Assembly (NCBI RefSeq): GCF_004000985.1
Contig: NZ_BIMH01000001.1
Span: 1-64,000 of the forward strand
From: Paenibacillus validus NBRC 15382
GTDB taxonomy: Bacteria > Bacillota > Bacilli > Paenibacillales > NBRC-103111
Reading direction: 5' to 3'
Length of the DNA stretch: 64,000 nt
The notes under the pieces are model-generated. The model worked only from the letters and a program-made list of their open reading frames with translations. It did not search any database and had not been told where the DNA came from. Position 1 is the stretch's first letter; each line of letters opens with the position of its first letter. A program made the translations under genes and the position numbers. This document shows positions 17,815 to 24,820 of the stretch, piece after piece.

Positions 17815-18010
17815 CCGGCTTCACCGTATGTCGCATCAACTTTACGCTAACGCTTCAAGCATGCCCAAGAAGCTCCTGCAACGTCCATAAATCGGTTCCG
17901 CGGCGGAAGTGAGTAGTCGCAAAGGTGTGTCTTAATTTATAGCTGCTGAGCTTTTTATCCTTTAATGCCGGGCGGGATTGGTGCTGCTTTTGGGCGATTT
18001 GTAATGCCGG
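17815..18010 (-). pseudogene. Decayed tyrosine recombinase, C-terminal catalytic fragment
   Basis: Minus-strand translation gives KLSSYKLRHTFATTHFRR followed by GTDLWTLQELLGHA, a TGA, then in the same frame SVSVKLMRHTV. It aligns with SHKLRHSFAT and SVQELLGHSS of the intact recombinase at 11.7-12.6 kb. The HxxR pair and the second His are kept; the Tyr segment is degraded (RHTV where YTHV is expected). An upstream TAG near 18011 and the internal TGA at 17855-17857 break the frame. I call it an inactive remnant. Confidence 0.65.
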
Positions 18011-18092
18011 CTAAGGTAAGCCGGCACTGCTACTGCTGCTGTACGGCGACACAAACATAGGCGCTTAGCGTATTAATGATGCCTGTTGTAAT

Positions 18093-18344
18093 CTAATCTC
18101 TTGGGTAATCCACTTTCATGATGTCCATGAAAGGGACCTTTGCAGTCTCTTCATTCCGTTGGATATGTACTTTCCCCGTTCGTGAATCCATTAGCACAAT
18201 CTGACCGCGGACCGGTTCTTCCCACCCCCATACCGTCAGTAAAACTTCGGAGTTTTCCTGTTTCGCTTCTGCCAGTTGATTTCCAATCTCCTCTAGTACA
18301 AATTCATCTCGAGTGGGTCGCTTTGCTGCTTTTCCTTTGGCCAT
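18093..18344 (-). CDS. YolD-like family protein
   Basis: Small 83-residue protein. The C-terminal half (VRGQIVLMDSRTGKVHIQRN, then EETAKVPFMDIMKVD) fits the YolD-like fold, an SH3-like barrel found in Bacillales, often next to UV-damage polymerases. No such polymerase is adjacent here. The N-terminus is basic (MAKGKAAKRPTRDEF). ATG 18344 follows AGGGGGAAC. Function is unknown; a role in DNA-damage response is only by association in other genomes. Confidence 0.75.
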   Translation of the reverse strand: MAKGKAAKRPTRDEFVLEEIGNQLAEAKQENSEVLLTVWGWEEPVRGQIVLMDSRTGKVHIQRNEETAKVPFMDIMKVDYPRD

Positions 18345-18806
18345 GATGTTCCCCCTGATTATATATCCGGTATACCACTCAATTGCTGATTGAGCGAAAT
18401 TCTCAACTTAAATAATACCACATATGATCTTAAATCTTTAATTCACTCATCATGCAACGCTTCTTCACGTCGGTCAGCTGATGACAGACGTACGATTATC
18501 GGATTATGGCGAAAATCAGTCGCAAAAACGATTAAGCACCTATAATCATGTGTCGCGTGCGCAGCGATACAGACATAGGTGCTGTAAACTAAACTTTTCA
18601 ATTGTAATCGCAGGAATTCGGAATCCCATGGCATGGCCGTTGAGTCCCTTTGCGCCTATCATCGTTAGAAGCCATACGCCGTCTGCCCATGTTCGACGAA
18701 GCAGCACGAAAAATCCGGCTATGACAGCAAACGAGGGACGTACCGAATAAAACGACGATTCCAAGCAAGACGAACCAAACTCACATGCGGTAAACGTTAA
18801 GCTTTC
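18345..18806. other. Non-coding interval upstream of yolD-like gene
   Basis: No supportable gene. Minus-strand frames at 18443-18634 and 18546-18764 have no ribosome site or recognisable family. A 20-bp segment near 18564-18583 resembles one at 18046-18065, downstream of yolD (16 of 20 positions), suggesting an old local duplication. The yolD promoter should lie at 18360-18420 but is not clear. Confidence 0.35.
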
Positions 18807-20219
18807 TCATCCGACCCGATCCGACAATGCTTTCTTGTCGTATTCCAAATATTGCGCCGCGTAGGTGCGAACCGGGTCTCCTGCATAGAACCGTTCATAC
18901 AGCTCATGACGACCGCCCAGTTGGCTTCCCACCAGATCCCATGCCAACTTAAGCAGCTTTACCCGCTCTTGCGCATTCCGGTCGGCGCCTCGATAATACG
19001 TTTGCAGCTTAGCGCCCAATGGGCCGTGAAGCTCCGCTATGGACGAAGGGACTTGAAGCATTCCCGCGCCGGAAAGTTGCTGTAAAATTTCTATGGCCCT
19101 CGGATAGTAACGGTTTCCGAGGTTCTTCGCCGTATTGAGTTGTCGCAGTTCGGGCGACCATCCCCCATCGGTGTGAAGCTCAGCGTTATGCTCTGCGGAT
19201 ATAAGCAGTGCTTTAATCGATTCCAATTGGAAAAATAACTCCGCTAGCTTCTCCTGAACGTGCGTGAATTTCTTAATGCCGATGGATGAAGCCAGTTCAT
19301 TGCCCACGGCTGTCACAAACTCTAACTTGCTGACGAGCCTTACTATGGATTCATGAAGACTTATGGCGGATACGTATTGATCCGATCGAATACTCCAGAT
19401 GGCGTCGGGGTCATCCTTGATAAATACTCGTTCCCATGGAATTAGAGCATCATCAAACACTAAGATCGCATCCATCTCGTCATAGTGAGCGCTTAACGGA
19501 TAGTCTTCCTCCCGTTCGGAGGCGAACGAATCCCGGCAGATCAGATGGACTCCAGGGTGGTTAACCGGAATAGCGAACATGACGGCGTACCGCTGCTCTT
19601 CCTGTAACTTCGGGCTATGCGGTGAAACCATAATCTCATCCATATAAGGCCCTCCGGTGGCAATCATCTTGGCGCCCCGAACGATAATCCCGTCTTCCGT
19701 TTCTTTTAAGATACGAACCGCCGTATATAGATCCCCTAACTCGGAAGCAAGCTTCGTTCGATCGATTTGCGGATCGTGACCCGCAGCGGTCAAGAGCAAG
19801 TCATTGTCGCGTAAATACGTATAATAATTTTGTATTTTGTCGGGAAAATACGGTTGTTTGGAGCGTATTAACTCCCGCCTGATGAACCATCCGGTTAACT
19901 GGGCGCGATAAAAGCCGGCAACGCGGCTCATCACTCCAAACGTTGCATCGGACCATAGTCGAAAGGAGTCACTTCGTTGAAAAATATGTTCTCTTTCGGA
20001 TGGAACCTGAAACGCCCGATTCGCTCTAAAGCCATTATCCGTCACAAAGGTCAGTCGTTCCTTCGTTTCCGGTCGATCTTGTAAATCCAATACGCGGGCA
20101 ACAGATGCGACCGTACCCGCGAAGGCGGGATGAGCGGCAATGTCCTGTACGATCGAACCATGAAACCAAACGTTCCTTCCGTCCTTTAACCGATTAAGAT
20201 ATGTTTGACCCGTACTCAT
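18807..20219 (-). CDS. 4-Hydroxyphenylacetate 3-monooxygenase (HpaB) family oxygenase
   Basis: FADH2-dependent hydroxylase-family protein of 470 residues, with the acyl-CoA dehydrogenase-like fold. Family hallmarks include the N-terminal TYLNRLKDGRNVWFHGS and later DDALIPWERVFI. A long upstream frame reaches 20333, but GAGAGGAG lies seven bases before ATG 20219. It is downstream of a divergent HpaB-like gene and an ssuD-like gene. The reduced flavin must come from a reductase encoded elsewhere, as no HpaC is seen. Substrate unknown; other family members act on phenols, pyoverdine precursors or 4-hydroxybutyryl-CoA. Confidence 0.88.
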   Translation of the reverse strand: MSTGQTYLNRLKDGRNVWFHGSIVQDIAAHPAFAGTVASVARVLDLQDRPETKERLTFVTDNGFRANRAFQVPSEREHIFQRSDSFRLWSDATFGVMSRVAGFYRAQLTGWFIRRELIRSKQPYFPDKIQNYYTYLRDNDLLLTAAGHDPQIDRTKLASELGDLYTAVRILKETEDGIIVRGAKMIATGGPYMDEIMVSPHSPKLQEEQRYAVMFAIPVNHPGVHLICRDSFASEREEDYPLSAHYDEMDAILVFDDALIPWERVFIKDDPDAIWSIRSDQYVSAISLHESIVRLVSKLEFVTAVGNELASSIGIKKFTHVQEKLAELFFQLESIKALLISAEHNAELHTDGGWSPELRQLNTAKNLGNRYYPRAIEILQQLSGAGMLQVPSSIAELHGPLGAKLQTYYRGADRNAQERVKLLKLAWDLVGSQLGGRHELYERFYAGDPVRTYAAQYLEYDKKALSDRVG

Positions 20220-20298
20220 AAACCGGCTCCTCTCTGCTTCGTTTCTGACCGTAAATTGCATGTACACATTTCTTGCGGATTTTTTGGCCCCGTTCGCA

Positions 20299-21441
20299 TT
20301 ACCTTTCGCTTCGTTCTCTCCAAAACGCTTCATAGCGATTCACAAGCTTTTCTTGCGGATATACACGATATAGCTCCGTAGACAAACGGATCGGGTCGCC
20401 GAATGCGAATTCCTCGTGCTGTCTTCGGTTTACGGCTTCCTCACTGCCTGCAAAGGTCCTAACCAAATGGCGTAAAGGCTCGTCTGCACTGTGCGCTTCG
20501 AAGCCGATATCCCCATTACCGATGCGCAGCAGTGCCTCAGCGGCAGCTTTATAGAACGTCCCGCCCGCTTTTTTTGCTGCTCCAAGTGGAACTGCAGACG
20601 GCAGGCATATGCCTTCTTGACTGAAGTATGCGTTTATTTCTGCTGCATGAATGAACGCCTTTATCGTATCCAGATTCTGCAGCAGTTCGCCAAGCAGTCC
20701 TTGAATATGCAACTCCTTATGCCGTCCGGTTTTCTCCGCCAATGCAACCGCAGTCGCAGTAACGAGTTCGATCAAATCCGCTTGGCGGGATACCCACTGA
20801 TAGTCCGCAAGAGACTTCAATTCCGGATGTCCTAACAGCAGGTCTACTTCCGATTGGTTTTGCAGGGAAATCACCCGCTCCCAAGGGACAAACAAACGAT
20901 CGTACGAAACAGTCACGTTGGCATAGGCAGCCGCTTCGAGAGGCAGGCGCAGGTCTGAACTGTTTGTAGGAATCAGTACAACGGTTGAAGGGTTTGTCTC
21001 ATCCTTTTCTTGAACGAATACAAGCAGTTCATCCGCGTACAGAGCATCGGATGCAAACGTCTGCTTCCCGCTAAGCCAAATGCCATCGGTCGTTATTTGT
21101 ACCGCGGGTTTCGCGTTTCCTTCTTCAACAGGATGAATACTGTGAAACGTAGTCGTGATCAGGCTGTCGTTTCGGCTGCATAAGTTGTACAGGTTTTCAA
21201 TTCGCTTGGAACAAGCGAAAGCGGCAATCGGTTCGACATTCCGGTGAGCGAACCATCCCGAAAGCAGCGCTTGGGCATAATCCGGCAGCCCCGATGAAAA
21301 GTTGGCATGTCTTTCTTCCAGGCTGTAGTTCCCAGGCCGCTTTAATTGCAGCTCCTGCAAAGTCTTGGGCAGCAAATAGGCCTGCTTCCAACTGGATTTT
21401 TTTGGCTCATGTTTTTTCGTTTGAACATGGTTTGTGTTCAT
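20299..21441 (-). CDS. Divergent, shortened HpaB-like protein
   Basis: 380 residues related to the HpaB/acyl-CoA dehydrogenase fold. YDRLFVPWERVISLQ matches DDALIPWERVFI of the neighbour at 18807, and the C-terminal helices (HEEFAFGDPIRLSTELYR) align with its YERFYAGDPVRTYAAQYL. It lacks roughly the first 90 residues of normal HpaB, including the TYLxxLxDGRxVW segment, and much of the middle domain is changed. Start ATG 21441 has GGGAGGG just upstream. It may be a non-catalytic partner or a separate flavin enzyme. Confidence 0.75.
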   Translation of the reverse strand: MNTNHVQTKKHEPKKSSWKQAYLLPKTLQELQLKRPGNYSLEERHANFSSGLPDYAQALLSGWFAHRNVEPIAAFACSKRIENLYNLCSRNDSLITTTFHSIHPVEEGNAKPAVQITTDGIWLSGKQTFASDALYADELLVFVQEKDETNPSTVVLIPTNSSDLRLPLEAAAYANVTVSYDRLFVPWERVISLQNQSEVDLLLGHPELKSLADYQWVSRQADLIELVTATAVALAEKTGRHKELHIQGLLGELLQNLDTIKAFIHAAEINAYFSQEGICLPSAVPLGAAKKAGGTFYKAAAEALLRIGNGDIGFEAHSADEPLRHLVRTFAGSEEAVNRRQHEEFAFGDPIRLSTELYRVYPQEKLVNRYEAFWRERSER

Positions 21442-21572
21442 CGTGTCCCTCCCGTAAGAAAACAACTCGCGACCGGCCAGGCATCCCGGGTAAATTTGCC
21501 AAGCAATAATGAATCAACGCCGGAATCCCGGCGAACTAAGCTTTATATGGCCGGTGGCGTATGGTTTACTCC

Positions 21573-22739
21573 CTATGACTGCACCTCTTGTACGCGCTTA
21601 TTCCCCGCTGATTTCGGGGGTTCGGTGTTTGCGATGATCTCTCCGAACGGACTCATATATCCTTGCTGCTCCGAGCGCTGCTGTATATTCGTCAGAGGAA
21701 GCAACGGGAACAATAGTTCTGCAGTTCGGTAGGCCTCTTCCAGGTGCGGATAGCCTGAGCAGATGAACGTCTCGATGCCGAGGTCGGCATATTCAATCAT
21801 TCTCGCGGCAACCGTCTGAGGATCTCCTACAAGAGCCGTGCCGGCCCCGCCTCGAACCAAACCGATCCCGGCCCACAAATTCGGACTGATTTCCAGGGAG
21901 GATCGATTCCCGTTATGCAGCGCCGACATTCGCTTCTGCCCTTCGGAGTCGTACCTGGCGAATATTTTCTGAGCGGCAGCGATCGTATCGTCATCGACAT
22001 AACGGATCAGCTCATTTGCGGCAGCCCATGCCTCTTCGTTCGTCTCGCGCACGATGACGTGCAACCGAATGCCGAACCTTACCGTCCGTCCCTGCTGCGA
22101 AGCCAATTCGCGCATATGCTTGATTTTCGCCTCGACTTGAGCCGGAGGCTCGCCCCACGTCAGGTACACATCGACATGCTTCGCAGCCACCTGTTGACCG
22201 GCCGGCGAAGAGCCTCCGAAATATAGCGGCGGATATGGCTGCTGGATCGTCGGGTAAATGACATCGGCTCCTTCGACCTTCAGATGGTCTCCCTCGAAGC
22301 TGACTTCCTCTCCTCGCAATATGTTTCTCCAGATGGAAAGAAACTCGTCCGTCAAGTCATAGCGGGTATCATGGTCGAGGAACAATCCTTCACCTGCCAG
22401 CTCGACCGGATCTCCGCCGGTCACGATATTGATCAGCAACCGCCCGTCTGATAATCGATCGAATGTGGAGGACATCCGGGCGGCAAGGGTCGGTGACATG
22501 AGGCCCGGGCGTAACGCTACCAGAAACTTCAAACGCTCCGTAACAGGAATCAACGAAGCCGCAGTGATCCACGCATCCTCGCACGACTTTCCTGTCGGCA
22601 GCAACACGCCGCCATATCCAAGCTTATCAGCAGCTTGTGCGATTTGCCTCATATAATGTTTGTCTACGGCTCGTGCGCCTTTAGATGTCCCCAAATACCG
22701 ACCGTCTCCGTGTGTAGGAATGAACCAGAATATTTCCAT
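21573..22739 (-). CDS. ssuD: FMNH2-dependent alkanesulfonate monooxygenase
   Basis: Luciferase-like monooxygenase of 388 residues that releases sulfite from alkanesulfonates. SsuD-type features are [17 protein letters not shown] at the start, [46 protein letters not shown], and [16 protein letters not shown]. Start ATG 22739 follows AGGATGGGATCAAC. The gene is far from the ssuABC-type transporter genes at 59-62 kb. A promoter and a leader terminator lie upstream, pointing to control by attenuation. No SsuE reductase is nearby. Confidence 0.93.
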   Translation of the reverse strand: MEIFWFIPTHGDGRYLGTSKGARAVDKHYMRQIAQAADKLGYGGVLLPTGKSCEDAWITAASLIPVTERLKFLVALRPGLMSPTLAARMSSTFDRLSDGRLLINIVTGGDPVELAGEGLFLDHDTRYDLTDEFLSIWRNILRGEEVSFEGDHLKVEGADVIYPTIQQPYPPLYFGGSSPAGQQVAAKHVDVYLTWGEPPAQVEAKIKHMRELASQQGRTVRFGIRLHVIVRETNEEAWAAANELIRYVDDDTIAAAQKIFARYDSEGQKRMSALHNGNRSSLEISPNLWAGIGLVRGGAGTALVGDPQTVAARMIEYADLGIETFICSGYPHLEEAYRTAELLFPLLPLTNIQQRSEQQGYMSPFGEIIANTEPPKSAGNKRVQEVQS

Positions 22740-22832
22740 GTTGATCCCATCCTTTTATCCTAAGTTTTGTCTATGGCTTCATTATCGCGTCCTTAATTTA
22801 CCTGTCCCCCCTCTCATTTGCATATCCCGGGC

Positions 22833-22873
22833 AAAAAAAACAGAGGTGAATCCTTGATATTGGATTACACCTC
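22833..22873 (-). terminator. Intrinsic terminator in the ssuD leader (candidate attenuator)
   Basis: Minus transcript: GAGGTGTAATCC, loop, GGATTCACCTC, TG, then eight T. The stem has one bulge. It sits between the promoter at 22935-22964 and the ssuD start, with no gene upstream to terminate, so premature termination control is likely. Confidence 0.7.
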
Positions 22874-22934
22874 CGATTGATCGGTCAGCATAAATACTTA
22901 CAATTCCTATTTATTTAGTTGATTATATTTTTGT

Positions 22935-22964
22935 ATCGTAGCATGGCTTTTCGAGATGTGTCAA
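22935..22964 (-). promoter_or_regulatory. ssuD promoter
   Basis: Minus strand TTGACA (22959-22964), 18-bp spacer, TACGAT (22935-22940). Predicted start of RNA near 22928 gives a leader of about 190 nt. Confidence 0.6.
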
Positions 22965-23287
22965 TCCCTTCTTCGGCGGTATTTACCTATTCCTGCAAAT
23001 CGACACAATGATTCTTTTATGCATGATGAAGACAAAACTCCCGAAAGTAAATCAAAAGTCGAATATGCATGTAAGTCATAATGTGCCATACTGTAATTAG
23101 TTGACATAATATTATTTATGTTAACTATGATGATCCCTCCTAACAACCGCATTCCCAAAACAGGATGCAGGTTTTCCCAGATGTGATTCGTATTCTTCAG
23201 ACCGGAGATGTACTTTTTCTATTAAAACTTCCCGAACTGGAGTATAATGGGAGATAGAATCTAGAGATTATAGGAGTGTTGGATCGG
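22965..23287. other. AT-rich divergent region between ssuD and the DUF4062 gene
   Basis: No gene. Plus-strand promoter-like elements are TTGACA (23101-23106) with TATGAT (23126-23131) at a long 19-bp spacing, and a TATAAT (23243-23248) without a good -35, about 40 bp before the DUF4062 start. Confidence 0.35.
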
Positions 23288-24442
23288 GTGGCTAAAACAA
23301 AAATCTTCATCAGCTCCGTTAACGAAGACGGTCTTAAGCCTCTAAGACGTGCCGTTTTTCGTGAGCTCACCGGACTTGGGCATGAACCTATAATGTGGGA
23401 AGAAAATTTAGGTCCTTGGCCGGCTAACGTAGATCCGGTAGTGAAGTGTTTGGAAGCCGTTGAGGAATCGGACATCTACCTCCTCTTTATAGGCAGTAAG
23501 GCAGGCACATACTACGCACACGCCGCCCGGACAGTGACGCACATTGAATTCATCAAGGCTCATGAGCAAGGCAAGACGATCTTGGTATTTGGTGACGTCG
23601 AGGTGAAGAACGCATTCTTCGGAACGGTGAAACAGCTCGTTGAGGAGTTCGTTGAGCGCTTCATCGCAGAAACCGAGCAGTTTCCTTCACCAAAGGATAT
23701 TATGGACGCTTTACAGCAAAATGATCGGGTACCGAAAAATATTGAGCCGTATGTCTGGTACCTGCTTTACGATATATCACTAAGAAAAGTGTATATTGAC
23801 GATCTCTCGCTGGGGGTTCAAATCGATTGGAAGACTTATTTTAGCGATTTGCTTCGCAGGGGCTCCATCCTGCTGCCTCTGGAGGATTCGATTGAGCAAA
23901 ACAGTGATAGGCTTGAGCAATTCGATGAAGCCTACGAAGTCGTGACTAACCTGGTGCCGCATCTTCAGATTTCAGGCTTCCATAACCCCGAGTCATTTCT
24001 GAAGAGCATTATGTCCCGTCTTTCAGGTGGAATAATCGAGCAATCATACGGGCAATATATGTCAGAGAAGGTCGGGGAATACGGCGATTGTTCCGCTGCC
24101 ACCCTGTATGTCCTCAACGGTGACCAGATGGACATTGTGGCTAAGGTGGGCGACGCCTTTGGCGAAGCGCATTATAAATTATCCAATCAAGCTTCTTACG
24201 TCGTGCTTACGTATAACATGGGTGAACACGCAGAACAGGTCTATTTTAAAGAATCAAAGCAAATGTTTTATTATAGCGTTCGATCAGGCCATTATGTATT
24301 AACCCTGCACTTCCCGTCTGACCCTGATTGGGACAATAAAAAATTCATCCTCTTTAAAGGATGCGCCAATCATGCTATAATTAGTAAAAATCCTTTGTTG
24401 ATCGAATTCATCAAATTATTCTTAGGAGGGATGCAACCATGA
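23288..24442 (+). CDS. DUF4062 domain-containing protein
   Basis: 384 residues. The N-terminal DUF4062 domain begins KTKIFISSVNEDGLKPLRR, with later IYLLFIGSKAGTYY and ECVK-like CLEAVEESD. The domain has a TIR/nucleotide-binding-like fold found in multidomain and defence-linked proteins. The C-terminal 120 residues (ATLYVLNGDQMDIVAKVGD and after) look like a GAF-type sensor, by pattern only. GTG 23288 lies 11 bases after AGGAG; TTG 23279 is an alternative. The stop overlaps the next ATG by ATGA. Function unknown. Confidence 0.82.
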   Translation: MAKTKIFISSVNEDGLKPLRRAVFRELTGLGHEPIMWEENLGPWPANVDPVVKCLEAVEESDIYLLFIGSKAGTYYAHAARTVTHIEFIKAHEQGKTILVFGDVEVKNAFFGTVKQLVEEFVERFIAETEQFPSPKDIMDALQQNDRVPKNIEPYVWYLLYDISLRKVYIDDLSLGVQIDWKTYFSDLLRRGSILLPLEDSIEQNSDRLEQFDEAYEVVTNLVPHLQISGFHNPESFLKSIMSRLSGGIIEQSYGQYMSEKVGEYGDCSAATLYVLNGDQMDIVAKVGDAFGEAHYKLSNQASYVVLTYNMGEHAEQVYFKESKQMFYYSVRSGHYVLTLHFPSDPDWDNKKFILFKGCANHAIISKNPLLIEFIKLFLGGMQP

Positions 24443-24627
24443 GTACCGGGGTATTCGTTTCCAAGAACGGAAGCGTGTCGGAAGCCATAGGAACGCAGCC
24501 AAAAGAAGCTCTGTTGTTCGCTCCTTCCAGAAAAAGCTCCTCTCAAATTCTCCGTGAGCAGCGCGCCGCGATGAAGCGTAACAACAAGCACATTAAAGAT
24601 CGCTTTTCTCGAGCCACCAGGCGATAA
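24439..24627 (+). CDS. Small basic protein coupled to the DUF4062 gene
   Basis: 62 residues, beginning MSTGVFVSKNGSVSEAIG and ending in a Lys/Arg-rich tail (RAAMKRNNKHIKDRFSRATRR minus its last residue region). Its ATG overlaps the DUF4062 stop (ATGA), and AGGAGGG lies nine bases before it inside the upstream gene. A strong terminator follows within 20 bp. No family recognised; the coupling implies it is made in proportion to the DUF4062 protein. Confidence 0.7.
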   Translation: MSTGVFVSKNGSVSEAIGTQPKEALLFAPSRKSSSQILREQRAAMKRNNKHIKDRFSRATRR

Positions 24628-24637
24628 CGTTTGTAAC

Positions 24638-24665
24638 CCACCTTCCGTGAGAAGGTGGTTTTTTT
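24638..24665 (+). terminator. Terminator of the DUF4062 operon
   Basis: CCACCTTC, loop CGTGA, GAAGGTGG followed by seven T. Confidence 0.88.
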
Positions 24666-24701
24666 GTTTCTTCTGATCCTTTGAATGGGTCAGTCGTAGA
24701 C

Positions 24702-24747
24702 AAACTAGCCGGATCAGCCTGCCCTTCCAGGTTGATCCGGCTAGTTT
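24702..24747. terminator. Terminator of the SLH protein gene
   Basis: Perfect 15-bp arms AAACTAGCCGGATCA (24702-24716) and TGATCCGGCTAGTTT (24733-24747), with inner CCTG/CAGG pairing. On the minus strand TTTGTC follows the stem. It also works as a plus-strand backup terminator. Confidence 0.75.
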
Positions 24748-24820
24748 CATGTTAGCTGCCGATTCTCCATAATTATGCAAACAGAAATGAATGAATTGCT
24801 TATCTAAAGCTCTTGAACTG

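Noticed and set aside
18443-18764. Two minus-strand ORFs upstream of yolD
   Set aside because: They overlap in different frames, have no ribosome sites, and show no recognisable family.
22935-22964. IclR-type element at the ssuD promoter
   Set aside because: It begins TTGACACAT and contains CATG like the aromatic promoters, but the middle does not align without a gap and most of the match is the -35 itself.
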